From positions 372,001 to 436,000 of the forward strand of contig JAESUZ010000756.1 of assembly GCA_017311185.1 (NCBI GenBank): DNA of 64,000 bases. The letters are read 5' to 3'. Below, piece by piece: positions 11,613 through 23,912 of the stretch. The first letter of the stretch is position 1, and each line of letters opens with the position of its first letter. The translations under genes were made by a program, and so were the position numbers. Under the pieces are notes generated by a model. It did not search any database. It had not been told where the DNA came from and saw only the letters and a list, made by a program, of their open reading frames with translations. The stretch is from Proteles cristata cristata (Eukaryota; Chordata; Mammalia; Carnivora; Hyaenidae).

Positions 11613-13624
11613 ACACTGTAAGAGATCATTTGGGGGCAATTGTGAGCAATTAAGTATAGATTGATAGATTGAATATTAGATCAAAAAACTATTATTGATT
11701 TTGTCACTGATAATGTACTGCAGTTATGTAAGAAAATGCCATTTTTTTAAAGGAAATGTATACTGAAGTAAGGATTAAAATAACTTGACATCTAAGATTT
11801 GTCATAAAAAACTTTATCAAAAGAAAAAAATTAAAATATTATATAAAGCAAATAGAGAAAATTCTTAAAAATTGATAAGATTGATGCATATGAAATTAGG
11901 TGATGCATTCTACTTCTGTGTTTGTTTAAAGTTTTTTCCATGTGAAAAGTAGAAAGCCACAAATAATATCTTAATATAACAGAAAAAAGTATCTAGTTCA
12001 AGACAGCAAACAGCTCACTCATTTGTCTCCCATCCATGCTGACCCTGAATAAAATAAAAGAATATAAAGAAGAAAATAAGCACGAAAAAAAGAATGACTG
12101 CAAAATGAGACAGATAATAGGAAAGACTGCAACTGATTTCTGGAAGATTGAAGGATGTGTGTTAATGGATGAAACCAGCAAAGAGAGCCACAGCAGGAAT
12201 ACTCTATGTGGTTTCTGTAGAGCAAACGAGGTACCCTATAGGGATTCCTGCTGCAAGTTGGAAAGGTAAGCAGAATACGAGAGAGAAATAGAGCTGGAAA
12301 GAAGAGGTTAATTGATGATCTATATGTACAACAGAGTTACTCCTTTGCCTCTTGGCCACCTCCCTGAGCTCATGTAAGTGGCCCAACAAGGGTTACTGTC
12401 TCAGTACCCTAGGGTTATCTGTCTCAGTTTACCTAGAACTGAAGGGAGGAGTGGGGGAAGGGAGGTGAAACAAATTTTTTGATCCTTTCTAAAAAATTTT
12501 AATAAGCCTCCTGGAGGAAGCTATGGTTTCTGGTGCCAGTGTTGGTGCCCAAGAGCTAAGTTCTCCTCATTCTGGGAATTGAGTAACCTGGAACTGGACA
12601 ATCACTCAAAGAAATGCTTGTTCAGTGACACAGCCCTGCTTCCTCACACAGAGCTCTCAGTAAAAATTACTATTCAGGAAAAAGAGCAGCAAGAATAAAG
12701 GACACTTATATTCAACGGAAAGAAAACCCACACCAGCTCTTTGGTCTTTTTTCTTCAACATAAAGAATTTCCAGCTGCATGAGAATGAATTCCCAGCTGT
12801 AAGAGGATTGGCTGCATTAAGCAGAAGAACCAATACAGGTACATAAATAAGTGAAAACTGTGCTCAGAGGTAACCAAGATAATTCAGAAGTCCAGGTTAA
12901 TATTCTGAGAGAGATTTAAAAAGTTAGTATGTCTATAAATAAAGCCAGAATAACATGAAAAGCAAAATGTAAGAAAGAATGTTTAAAGATTAAAATTATG
13001 ATTGCTGAAATAAAAATTAAAGACCCAAATTAGTGTCAGATAATCTTGCAGAATGTCTATTAAAGAGATTAAAAAAAAAAAAGCAAAAAACACACAGAAA
13101 GCCAAGCAGAAGATCTAACACTAAATAAATATTCTCCCAGAAAAAGGAAACAAAGATAATGTAGATATGAAAAATGTTAAGTAAAAGGTAGAGGAGAATG
13201 TCTTAGTAATAAGAAAGATACAATCAATTAAAAAAAAAAAACTAGCCGTAACGAAATATGTCATCCTATTGAAATGTCAAAATATTAAGAAAAAAGAAAA
13301 GATTTTAAATGTTATTTGAAAGAGGAAATAATACCCACAAAGAACAGACTCAAACTAAGACTGGAGCTTTATCAGATTCCTCCTTTATGATACCAAAATT
13401 TTTAAGACAACTTATTTCAAAATTTCATGGAAAAATTCCATGAAGAGGAATATTTTAGGTGTGTTTGGCAGAAGCATAATGCAATTGTCAAAGTGAGGAT
13501 TCACAGCCTCTTAATTAGTTTTCAAATCTAAATTGCTTTGTTAGCTCTGAGTCTTTAGACTGAAAGAAACAAAAAATGGGTTTCTCTGAAGAGAGGCCTT
13601 ATATGTTGGCTATCGGTAAAAACT
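11613..13624. other. Intergenic DNA, no gene seen
   Basis: A-rich sequence without recognisable coding content or clear repeat family. Short reading frames near 12.0-12.4 kb lie on both strands and show no domains. Confidence 0.5.
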
Positions 13625-13632
13625 ATGAATCT

Positions 13633-14131
13633 GTTGGCCATCTGGATGTCCTCTTTGGAGAAGTGTCTGTTCATATCTTCTGCCCATTTCTTCACTGGGT
13701 TGTTTGTGTTTCGGGTGTGTAGTTTGGTGAGTTCCTTATATATTCTGGATATTAACCCTTTATCTGATATGTCATTTGCAACTATCTTTTCCCATTCCAT
13801 TGGTTGCCTTGAGGGTGTTATGCTGAGCGAAATAAGTCAGGCAGAGGACAAATATCATATGTTTGCATGTATAGGAGGATTAGGAGGAACTTGACAGAGG
13901 AACAAGGGGGAGAAGAAAGGCGGAAATGGTGGGGGAAAGGGAGAGAGGCAAACCATGAGAGACTCTTGAATGCTGACAAAAACTGAGAACTGATGGATGT
14001 AGGGGGGAGGGGGGATGGGCATGGAGGAGGACACTTGTGGGGATGAGCACTGAGTGTTATGTGGAAACTAATTTGACAATAAACTATTTGTAAAAAAACA
14101 AAAACAAACAAACAAACAAACAAACAAAAAC
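13633..14131. mobile_element. 5'-inverted (twin-primed) L1 insertion
   Basis: Two L1 pieces sit head to head. The segment 13633-13809 is - strand and matches the ORF2 region seen at about 8560-8729 of the other L1. The segment from about 13807 to 14094 is + strand and matches 9206-9490. They meet at a shared cct (13807-13809), and about 480 bases of intervening L1 sequence are absent. The tail is an (AAAC)n-rich run at 14094-14131. An 8-base duplication atgaatct flanks the insertion (13625-13632 and 14132-14139). This is the usual product of twin priming during L1 reverse transcription. It is inactive. Confidence 0.9.
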
Positions 14132-15631
14132 ATGAATCTTTCCCCAAAATTTCTCCAGAGAACCTGAGGCTATTTACTACCTAGACCACTGGAGAAAGAT
14201 GAATAGCCAGTCCATCCAGAAGAGATTTGATTCTGTCTTGAATCTGGGGACCCCAAAACACCTGATCCCTAAAGAAGGGACTTACGGAGTCAGTGACAGT
14301 CTTGTCCATGTCTATCTTCTAGGGCATGATAGATACATGGGCATTTTCTCTACTTCTGTATATAGTTATAAGCTTTCCTAATAACATATCTAAATATTAT
14401 CCCAAAGTTATTCTCCCAGCTCCGAAATGTCCAGTGGAAACAGACATAATTAGCAACTGGTAGAATCTCAAACTTGTGCCCTGATACATGGAGCCAAATC
14501 TATTCTGGAAGAAAAGGAAGACTGGAAAGTGCTGGAATTGAATTGCTCCCCAACCCTTGCACCTCTTCCAAGATAGTGAACAGTATGAATGCCACGTACC
14601 TGGAGAATTGTCAAGATTAGTGCCACCCATCAAAGACTTGAGACATGTAAGCCTAGTGATTCCTACCATTTCCTCATCTAACACATCTGATTTAGCTGAG
14701 CCAGAGCCAGATGGGTTACATGGAGTAGGAGTAGGTTATCACTACTTTACTCAAGTAACGAAACCAATCACTGCTGCATTTCCAGTTGTGGAACTGGAAC
14801 AAATAAAAACAGCCCTTGGTATGAAGGTACTGGCTTGGCAATTTTTCCCATTCTCATCAGTAAGGGAAATTAGAAGCAATTTGCATTTACATGGCAGAGG
14901 TCAGAGTATACTTTTAATGTATCTTATCCATTTTTCAGCTATCATATAACTCAGGGGAACCTTGATCATTTACATATATGGAATACCACAGTGATCCATT
15001 ACATTGATGACATTATTCTAATTGGACCTGGTGAGCAGAAAGTAAGTAGCAAGGACCTTAAATTCCTAGAAACACCCATTGATTAGCCTAAGATGGTTGA
15101 TAAATGTCACTGTAAGTTCTGGGGCCCACCTCACTGATTAAGTTTCTATGGGTCCAGTGATACAAGGCGTATCAGAATCTCTCTTCTAGAGTAAGAGACA
15201 TGTTGCTGTACCTTGCATGGCCCACCATGGAGCAAATAGTGTGATATGTGTTGAGCCTTAGATTTTAGACGTCATACACATCACATTTGGTCAAAGTGCT
15301 CCAGGCCATTTACTTTATGTAACCTATAAAGTTGCTTGTTTTGAGTAGGACTCAGAGTTTAAAAAGATCTATAGCAAATCCAGGCCATGACATCATGTTG
15401 CCCTGACCATGGGCTTTATGATGCAGTCGGTAATAAAAGTATCCAGGGCTGACAGAGATGCTGTATGGAGCCTCTGAAAAGTCCCAGTAAGAGAATAATA
15501 GTGCATACTTTTAGGGTTTGGGGGTAGCATCATGCCCCCTTTTACCAATTACCATTCTTGATTAGAAAAGAATTTTCTTGGCTCTGATAGAAATTGAATA
15601 TCACACCATGGGACCAGATATGTACAAGATT

Positions 15632-16054
15632 GAATAGTGTCCCCCAAATCTGTGTCCTTCCTAGAACCTCAAAATATGACTTTATTTGGAAATAAGGTCA
15701 TTGCAAATATAATTATTTACGATGAAGTTGTACTTGAGCATGGTGGTGGATCCTTATCCAATATGACTGGTGCACTTGTGAGTGGAGAAAAGACACAAAG
15801 ACACACAGGGAGGATGCCATGTGACAACAGAGCTAGAAATTACAGTACGTGTTTACAAGCCAAGAAATGCCAAGGATTGTTGTCCACAGCAGAAGCTAAG
15901 AAAAAGGCCTTAGAACTTTCAGAGAGAACATTGCTCTGCCAACACCCTGGTTTGAAACTTCTAGTCTCCAGACTCTGAGACTATACATTTCTACTTTATT
16001 AGGGCATCTGATTTGTGGGTATTTTGTTACAGCAACTCTAAGAAACTAATACAA
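15632..16054 (+). mobile_element. MLT1-like solitary LTR nested in ERV-L relic
   Basis: The element opens with ttgaatagtgtcccccaaat and ends with tattttgttacagcaactct followed by aagaaactaataca. This is the ERVL-MaLR LTR pattern. It sits between the RNase H-like and integrase-like parts of the surrounding relic, so it inserted after that provirus. No internal sequence accompanies it. Confidence 0.8.
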
Positions 16055-16575
16055 TAGCACACAATCTATTACGCATCTTGAATGAAACCATAAACTTGAG
16101 TGTGAACAGCAGTGTGTCATTGTAAAATGGAAAGTGTGATCTGTGAGATAACACACAGAGAGGCTGATCTAACACAGGGAGCTCTGGCTCCCAGAGGTCT
16201 GAAGGGCACAATCAAATGCATGTGGCTCAGACTCTCATTCTACCTGCTCCTCCTGCTTTGCTGTCTTTTCCTCATCCCACAGCTATGACGACATGGGGAA
16301 TTTTCTGACATGTTAAAGGAAAAATTTGGGCCTACTTCCAAGGTCAATTCCTGCTGTGCCAGCACAGTTGAAAGGAACAGCCACTGTCCTAAAGCCACTC
16401 AGTGGGGAAGGAAAATCCCCCCAGTTGGCAGACTTTGGAGTGGTATATACATTTGCTTTGTGTAGAAGGAGAGATGGCCTGGGCTGTCGAACTACACTGG
16501 TTTATGGACAACGAATAGATTGGTCAGCTGGAGTAGGACTTGCAAAGAACAAAGTTAGAGAAATGATGACAAAAG

Positions 16576-16818
16576 GGATGTCTGGGTGGCTTAGCTGGTT
16601 AAGGGTCCAACTTTGGCTCAAGTCGTGATCTCATAGTTCACGAGTTTGAGCCCCATATCAGGCTCTGTGTTGACAGCTTGGAGCCTGGAGCCTGCTTTGG
16701 ATTCTGCATCTCCCTCTGTCTCTGCCCCTCCCCTGCTCATGCTCTCTATCTCTGTCTCTGTCTTATCTTTCTCACTCTCTCTTGAAAAATAAATAAATAA
16801 AAATTAAAAAAAAGAAAA
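16576..16818 (+). mobile_element. SINEC_Fc-type SINE inside ERV-L relic
   Basis: The head reads gatgtctgggtggcttagct, with the usual CT tract and an aaataaataaataaaaatt tail. The flanks are imperfectly similar (aaatgatgacaaaa and aaattgatcacaa). Confidence 0.9.
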
Positions 16819-17280
16819 TTGATCACAAGAAAATCTGGAAGAGTCATGTGCATGGATTCTTTGGAAAAGCAAGAAAGCGTGAATATATTTGTTTTCTATC
16901 AAATGCCTACCAGAGGGCATAACTGGTGGAGAAAGTTTTCAGTAGTTGAGTAGACAAGATTAGTTTTCCTGCGGAGGTAGTAGTCTCTTTCCCTTGCCAT
17001 GTGTTTACTTAATGATCTATTCTATGTACAGAGTGATCAGGTGGCAGAATCGGAGTCTATGCATGAATGCAACAGCATGGGCTCCCTGCATTAAGCCAGC
17101 CTGTTGACCACAACTGCTGACTGCCCAACCTGCAACTGCAACAGCCAACTCTGATATCTCTGATAACCCTGACACATTGTCTATGATTAGGGGACACAAT
17201 TTACAGCAAAGAAAATTGGTAATCACTTGCTGCCCAGGAAATCCATTAACCTTCAATGTGCTTCATCACCCAAGTGTAGC

Positions 17281-17492
17281 AGTCTTCTTTTTTTAATGTT
17301 TATTTGTTTTTGAGAGAGAGACAAAGTGTGAGTGGGGAGGAACAGAAAGGGAGGGAGACACAGAATCTGAAGCAGGCTCCAGGCTCTGAGATGTTGGCAC
17401 AGAACCCAACGGGGGGCTCAAACTCGTGAACCATGAAATCATGACCTGGGCCGAAGTCAGATGCTTTACCTACTGAGCCACCCAGCATCCCC
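17281..17492 (-). mobile_element. SINEC_Fc-type SINE inside ERV-L relic
   Basis: Reverse orientation: poly-T side at left, GA-rich tract, then tgagccacccag at right. The flanks caagtgtagc (17271-17280) and caaatgtagc (17493-17502) form an imperfect duplication. Confidence 0.92.
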
Positions 17493-18149
17493 CAAATGTA
17501 GCTTTCTTGATCAAATGGTGATATGAGATGTTAAAGTCCTAGTACCACATGAGCTGGGAGACAATATCCTGAGGCTAAGGTATAGTCTTACAGAATGCAG
17601 TCTATGCCTTAAACTGAAGATCAACAGATGTTACTTCCTCCCCATAGCATCGCCAGGATGCACAGGAAATCAGGGCAGCAATTTCCCTTACTGTAATGTT
17701 TAATTGTCACAGAAAGTAATTCTGCTTAGAGTCTTTACAGCCTTAGACACTGTGGCTTTGAATGTCTTATGGTCTGGAAAACGAAATGTCTAAATGAACT
17801 GGAAACTGATACTGGCCATTGTGGGCTCCTCATGCTTCTGTAAAAAGGGGCAAAGAAGAGGGTTTCTCTAACTGAGCATTGTAATTGACCCAATTCCAGA
17901 GGGCATTTGGGTTTCTATTATTCAATGGGATGTGATGAGCTATGATTAGAACCTAGGAGGGGATTTACTGGAATTCTTCAATACACCCTCACCCCATAGT
18001 CCTAAATTGAGTCCTTCAGCTGGACAAGACAAGCCCAGCAAGTACTCAGATTTCAGGACTGAAGGCTTGGGTCACCTACCCGAGAAAAATCCATCCAGCT
18101 GAAGTGCTGGCAGAGGGAAAGAACTTAGGTCTCATGGCTGTAGCAGAGG

Positions 18150-19460
18150 TTCTTCCCTCCAGGTACTCTCTATAAAGAACACAAGTGTAGCTAACATGGA
18201 GGTTTCAGAAGAGTATGACTGGGTTGGCATCACCCTATATTCCTAGGGTAGCTGGTGGGATACCTGATTTATTCATCCACCCTGAGAGGATGTTGGGCAG
18301 GGAAATCTGGCTGTTGAGGCTGTGAAAGTCTCATTAAAAAAACAAGCTAACAAAATATCAAAGAAACTATTGATTCCTGAGAAACCAAGGAACTATATGG
18401 GGAGTGATGGGCAGTCACAGAGTAATCTATGGCTCAACTGTATACTCCCTTCATCTGGTCATAATAATATAGATACTGGATATTTACCACACTAGAATTA
18501 AGATTATACTCCATTAGGAACATGGAAGACAGAAAGTGTATATGAATATAATAAAGGTGAAAAGGAGCACTAAAATAGAGTTAAATGCTCATTTCCCATG
18601 GTGAGAAGTCAATAGATAAGGCCCAAGGTACCCAAATCAGGAAGCATGTTATTTACAGATATGAAGGTAAATACAAATTACACATAGCTAAAAGTATTCC
18701 AATTTGATGCCTTCGAGGAGAGAGAAAAATAGGAAGTAATGCTTTTGAGGATTTGAGTTTTCTTTTCATTTCGCTTTAAAGAACATAGGACACTAAGCAG
18801 GAAATAAAGGTATCTTCAGGCTGTAAGGTGATGAAGGTGGTTACCTGCACACTCAATCAAATCAAACATCCTGAAAAAATCATATGCAGTTGGAATAATG
18901 CAATAAGTTTCAAAGTAATCATTTGGCTTATTCTTTACCAATGATGGACACAGCAAATTTTCAGGTTAGTCCAACAATAATCATTTTCATGTTTCTCTTT
19001 TAATTTCCTAAGTGTTAATGGGCATATACTTTGGTATAAACATAGAAAAAAAAGTTAAAATTAATTGTAAGAGTTATTATCTGTGTTAATTTCTAATTAT
19101 AAACCCCTATCGAATAAACACACAGGTGATTATTGGCTTAGATGTGAAGTTGGGACTTATTAATTTTTATCTTTAGTTCCTGACAAACAGTAGGTAAACA
19201 AGTCTTTTGTATGTCTGCTGTGATTAGGATTTTCAGGATATAATGAGAAAGTATTTTTACCAATGTCCAACAGTTTATAAATTTTTTGTTGTTTTGTTTT
19301 ATTTGTTTGGAGGTCTGGATCTCATCTTTAACTCTATTAGCATGACATTTCCCCTTAAAACAATCTATCTATAGATTGTCCCATTTCATCAAGTTCAAAT
19401 AGCAAAGTCAACAGAATAGCTCATCTGTCCTTTTATGTTTAAAGGAAACTATAATAGTTT
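18150..19460. other. Intergenic DNA, no gene seen
   Basis: The left few hundred bases may still belong to the ERV-L relic. The rest shows nothing recognisable. Confidence 0.45.
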
Positions 19461-19692
19461 TTGGGGCACCTGGCTGGCTCAGTCTGTTAAGCATCTGACT
19501 TCTGCTCAGGTCATGATTTCATGGTTGGTGTGTTCAAGCTCCAAGTTGGGGTCCGTGCTGACAACTCAGAGCCTGGACCCCACTTCAGATTCTGTATCTT
19601 CATCTCTCTCTCTGTTCTTCCTCTGCTTGTGGTCTCTCTCTCTCAAAAGTAAATAAGAAAACAATAAAAATTTTTTTAATTTAAAAAAATGT
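19461..19692 (+). mobile_element. SINEC_Fc-type SINE
   Basis: Full-length copy. Near-identical 20-base flanks (19441-19460 and 19693-19712) differ at two sites and form the target duplication. Confidence 0.94.
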
Positions 19693-20118
19693 AAAAGAAA
19701 CTACAATAGTTTCAAAGCTTGTCAGATCCAAATCTACATTGCCAGTGTATAGCTCTTCTATGGGCCACAGAAGGTATGGTCATCCTCTTTAAAACTGGCT
19801 GGATGTCTTGATCACTTGAGTTTAATTAAAACTTCCATACCTTATCTAAGACCTGGAGAATCAGAATGTAGGAAGTTGGGGCCCAAGAAAATGTATTTTT
19901 AGCAATAAATAAATTAAGACAGAAATTGTATTATTCACGGGTATTTTTCTAAGTTTCGTGATTTATATAATAGCAATGATTCTAAATACTGAGTGATCAC
20001 TCACTTTGGGAAGCTGAGTTCCAAAAGCTGCACAGTTTGTAAAGTAGTGTTGTTTTTTTCTTAATTTCTATTATGTTTCCTTTCTTCAAAATAAGTTGCC
20101 TTTAAGATGATCTCGTTA

Positions 20119-20320
20119 GGGGAGCCTGGGTGGCTCAGTCGGTTAAGCATCCAACTTCGGCTCAGGTCATGATCTCGTGGTTCATGGGTTGGAGCCCTAC
20201 ATTGGGTTCTGTGCTGACAGCTCAGAGCCTGGAGCCTGTTTCAGATTCTGTGTCTCCCTCTTTCTCTACCCCTCCCCTGCTCGTGCCCTGTCTCTCTCTG
20301 TCTCAAAAAAAAAAAATGTT
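20119..20320 (+). mobile_element. SINEC_Fc-type SINE, first of a serial pair
   Basis: Full-length copy ending in a 12-A run. It is flanked by tttaagatgatctcgtta (20101-20118) and tttaaattatctcttta (20321-20337). Confidence 0.93.
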
Positions 20321-20337
20321 TTTAAATTATCTCTTTA

Positions 20338-20578
20338 TGGGACACCTAGGTGGCTCAGTAACTTCATCATCCAACTCTTGATTTTGGCTCAGGTCATGAT
20401 CTCATGGTTCGTGAGATCGAGCCACATGTCAGGCTCTGCACACTGACCTGGAAGCCTACTTGGGATTCTCTCTCTCTCCCTCTCTTTCTGCCCCTACCCC
20501 ACTTGCATGCACATGCTCTGTCTCTCTCTCTCTCTCTCTCTCTTTCTCAAAATAAAAAGTATAAATAAAAACAAAAAC
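20338..20578 (+). mobile_element. SINEC_Fc-type SINE, second of a serial pair
   Basis: A more diverged copy starts directly after the first one's right flank. Its own right flank tttaaaatgatatcttta (20579-20596) is a third version of the same target. A (CT)n run at 20519-20542 expands its pyrimidine tract. Confidence 0.92.
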
Positions 20579-21114
20579 TTTAAAATGATATCTTTACATG
20601 TACATTATCAAGTAATACTCAGGCATAGTGATTATCCAGGGCAATAATTGAGATGGCATGAGAAAGGACACCAGAAATGAGAGTGGAGGAAGTTAACCAA
20701 GAAAAACAGACAAATAGCAAACAGATAAAGCAATCAAAGCAAACCATTGCAATGCCTGAAAATGTAGGAAGAGGGACAGAAAAGGGCACAGTGGAAGTGA
20801 CATGAAAGATTTGTTTCCTGGAATTGTATTGCAGGAGATTAACTTAGTGGAGAATGTCAGACTTTCTGCTTCAGCTGCAAATTGGAGGAGACGCGAGGCA
20901 AAGAAAGAAATAGGAGTGGAGCAGGTGTCCAGAGAAAATGAAAGGACAACGTGAAGGAAACAAGCATGCGTAGACAAAGGCCTTCTTTTTGTTAAAGGAC
21001 AATATTATTCTCCTTGTCACTCAGGCGCAAGACTTCTGATTTATTGACTCCTCTCTTTCAGCCTCTACATTCAATTAGTTGCTTAGGCATTGTGGCCTTT
21101 ACCTATGAAATGCC

Positions 21115-21331
21115 TTTTTTTTTAAGTTTTGAAATTTATTTTTAGAGAGAGAAGAGAGCATGCATGAGCAGGGGAGGGGCAGAGAGAGAGAGGGAGAGAG
21201 AGAATCCCAAGCAGGTTCCGCACTGGCAGCATGGAGCCCAACACGGCGCCTGATCCCGTAAACCATGAGATCATGACCTGAGCTGAAGTTAAGAGTCATA
21301 TGCTTAACGGACTGAGCCACTCAGGTGCCCC
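21115..21331 (-). mobile_element. SINEC_Fc-type SINE
   Basis: Reverse-oriented copy. Flanks tgaaatgcc (21106-21114) and tgaaatgtc (21332-21340) differ by one base. Confidence 0.92.
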
Positions 21332-21451
21332 TGAAATGTCTCTCTCATCCGTCTTCTTTTCCTTGCCGTTACCCTCACCTTAGTGCAGATCTCAATTTTC
21401 TCCTACCTGGAGACTTTGAATGATACTCTTGCCTTTGATTTCATACGCCTC

Positions 21452-21812
21452 TGTTATGGGCTGAAATGTGTTTCCCCAAAAGCCACATGTTGAAGCCCTA
21501 ACTCACGTGACTCATGTCATTTTGGAAATAGGATGTTTAAAGAGTAAATTAAGGTTATATGAGGTCATAGGGGGCTGGGTCCCTAATCCAACATGACTGG
21601 TGTCCTTGTATGAAGAGGAGGGGACACCAGAGATGAGTATGTGTGAGGACACAGTGAGAAGGTGGTTATCTGCAAGCTGAGGAGAGAGGCCTTAGCAGAA
21701 ACCATTCCTGATCTGGAGACTTCCAGCCTCCAGAATTATGAGAAAATACATCTCTGTAGTTCAAGCCACCCGGTCTGTGGTGTTTTGTTATGGCAGCCTT
21801 AGATGACTAACT
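21452..21812 (+). mobile_element. MLT1-like solitary LTR
   Basis: An ERVL-MaLR LTR opening tgttatgggctgaaatgtgt, with the middle segment ccaacatgactggtgtcctt and the end tgttttgttatggcagcctt. No internal region is attached. Confidence 0.85.
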
Positions 21813-21845
21813 TGCCTTCACGGTGAAGGTGGAAAACGCTTTTTA

Positions 21846-22065
21846 TTCATTTTTTTTTTAAATATTTTTATTTTTATTTCTAGGAGAGAGAGAGACAGTG
21901 TGAGCAGGGGAGGGTCAGAGAGAGAGGGAGACACAGAATCTGAAACAGGCTCCAGGCTCTGAGCTGTCAGTACAGAGCCCGACGCGGGGCTCGAACCCAT
22001 GAACCGTGAGATCATGACCTAAGTGAAAGTCGGACGCTTAACCGACTAAGCCACCCAGGCACCCC
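21846..22065 (-). mobile_element. SINEC_Fc-type SINE, ctaggagag subfamily
   Basis: Carries the diagnostic tttctaggagagagagagac and cggacgcttaaccgactaag. A perfect 15-base duplication ggaaaacgcttttta flanks it (21831-21845 and 22066-22080), which points to a fairly recent insertion. Confidence 0.95.
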
Positions 22066-22080
22066 GGAAAACGCTTTTTA

Positions 22081-23089
22081 AAATGTGACACTTATGGTTA
22101 CTCTCCTCCTTGCAATTGTTTATGATTCCCTCTAGAGATGTCTCACTCTGGTCTTGAAGGGCATTCTCCCTGGTTTTACCTTTTGCTGTCCCCATGTTTC
22201 AAAAAAAACAGGACTCCTCACCATTTCTACACATCCCAAATAATGTCTCTTTTCCACGTCTTTCACAGTCTGTCCTTCTCTATCTGGGATTGCATACCTT
22301 TTCTTGAACTCCAGTAATCAGTCAGGAACAGCAGGAATATTGTCTGAAGACATCCTAGAGAGGCACCTCTGGAATAGTGACGAGACTGAATGCACCATCA
22401 GAAAGTCATTGGAGCAGGCTCTTCAGCGACAGAGGCTACAGAAGACCCAAATACATAAAAACACCTTCTATACTTGATTATTGACCTTCAGGTCCTGTTA
22501 GCACTTGAGTCTTTGAGGGAGATAGCCTCTAGGTGCATTGTTTCAGGGTCTTAGCTTGCCTGGCTTCCAGCCATATAACCCACTCAGCTCCTCAGTTGAA
22601 TTTTGCCTCCATCTCTGAGACCAGCTCTGACTTAAGAGAGGTCCTTCTGTCTCTCCAGCTTCGGTCTGGGTTATCTTGATGATGTGTTAGTGCCTTGATT
22701 CTCTCTATCTAGATCCCTCTCTGAACTAATAAGTTGCCATCTTCCACAATAACCCAATTACTGCCCACTACCGAAGCCCATCATAGTCCATATTATAGTG
22801 ATCCATGCTTCTAGGTATCCCTGATGCCTCTCTGCCTTGATCTGTGCTGATCATCTGTTACAGATCTGCCAATGATTTTTTTCTCAGTCACTCTTGCATC
22901 AGTTACCTTGATTCACTTTGGATTTCATCCTGAGTTGAGAAACATCATTCTATCCATCCTGATTGGCCCAGAATTTCTCTTGTTACATGATCCATGAGAA
23001 TGACCCACTTAGACCTGTCAGAATTGAAATGATGGCTTCATGGAATCCTCTGGAAATCCTCTGCAGTCTTAATGTGTCTATTTCTCATG
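22081..23089. other. Intergenic DNA, no gene seen
   Basis: No domain-bearing reading frame or clear repeat. The right part merges into the LINE-2 below. Confidence 0.45.
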
Positions 23090-23912
23090 TGTCAATAAAT
23101 CCTATAATCTCTCACTTCCAGATATATTCACAGCTTCTGCACTACCATCACCATAAGCCAATCCACTCACAGTCATTTCTCACTGGTGTTACTGCAATGG
23201 CCTCCTAATTAGTCTTCTTGCTTCTGCCTTTGATAAATCAAGCTACTATCAACGTATTAGCCAGAGTTCTTAAAATTCAAGTTACATCTTACCATTCTTG
23301 TGCTCAGGACTCCCCAGTGGATTCCCATAGCACATAGATTAGCACCAAAGTCCATGCAATGACCTCCCAAGGCTAACAGATCTGTCACTACTAACTGCTA
23401 TTTCTCTGACGTCATCTATGACTATCCACATCATTCACTGAGCTCTAGCCATGCCGGTCTGCTTCCTATTCATCAAGTAGAATAGGAAATTTTCAACCTC
23501 AGGGCCTTTGCATTTGCTCTTTCTTCTCCCCACAATACTTTCTCCCAGATATCCCTATTTCTTCCTCATTTACCTCCTTCAGCTTTTTTCTCAAAAGTTA
23601 TGGCCTCAATGTTATCTTCCCTGGCCACATTACTTAATATTTCAACCATTTACTCGACATATCTTTTGTCTTTTCTCTGCTTCATTTTTTTCTCTTTAAC
23701 AGCTATCATTCTTCAATGTAGTATGTATTTGTATGTGTATTATTTATTGTCTGCTTTTCTCTCTGGAAGATAAATGTCATGTATGCAAGAGTGATTTCTA
23801 TTTTGTTCACTGATCTAATTAACACAAAGAATATGGCAAGGAATGTACGTAGTAGGTCCCCAGTAAACACTGTTTGAATGAATGAATGAATGGATGAATG
23901 AATGAATGGATG
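23090..23912 (+). mobile_element. LINE-2 3' region
   Basis: The segment contains ctcagggcctttgcatttgc, cccagtggattcccatagca and the terminal gtaggtccccagtaaacact followed by aatgaatgaatgaatgga. These are hallmarks of the L2 3' part and its tetranucleotide tail (23875-23910). Coding potential is lost. Confidence 0.85.

Larger units (their letters stand above)
14397..18140 (+). mobile_element. Decayed ERV-L (class III) internal region, pol and dUTPase remnants
   Basis: This is a fossil endogenous retrovirus interior on the + strand, full of stops and frameshifts. The reverse-transcriptase YIDD motif is at 15000-15011. RNase H-like sequence follows at about 15160-15630. An integrase-like zinc-binding segment has a CPTC motif at 17122-17133. 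Sequence like the dUTPase that class III (ERV-L) elements carry after integrase lies at about 17780-18120. The order RT, RNase H, integrase, dUTPase fits the family. A later LTR (15632-16054) and two SINEs (16576-16818 and 17281-17492) interrupt it. No flanking LTRs of its own were identified, and env is not expected in this class. It has no coding capacity left. The exact ends are uncertain. Confidence 0.72.

Noticed and set aside
11299..11616. A 105-codon - strand frame with Phe/Leu/Ser-rich start
   Set aside because: It is the translation of the (GAAA)n microsatellite plus flanking non-coding DNA.
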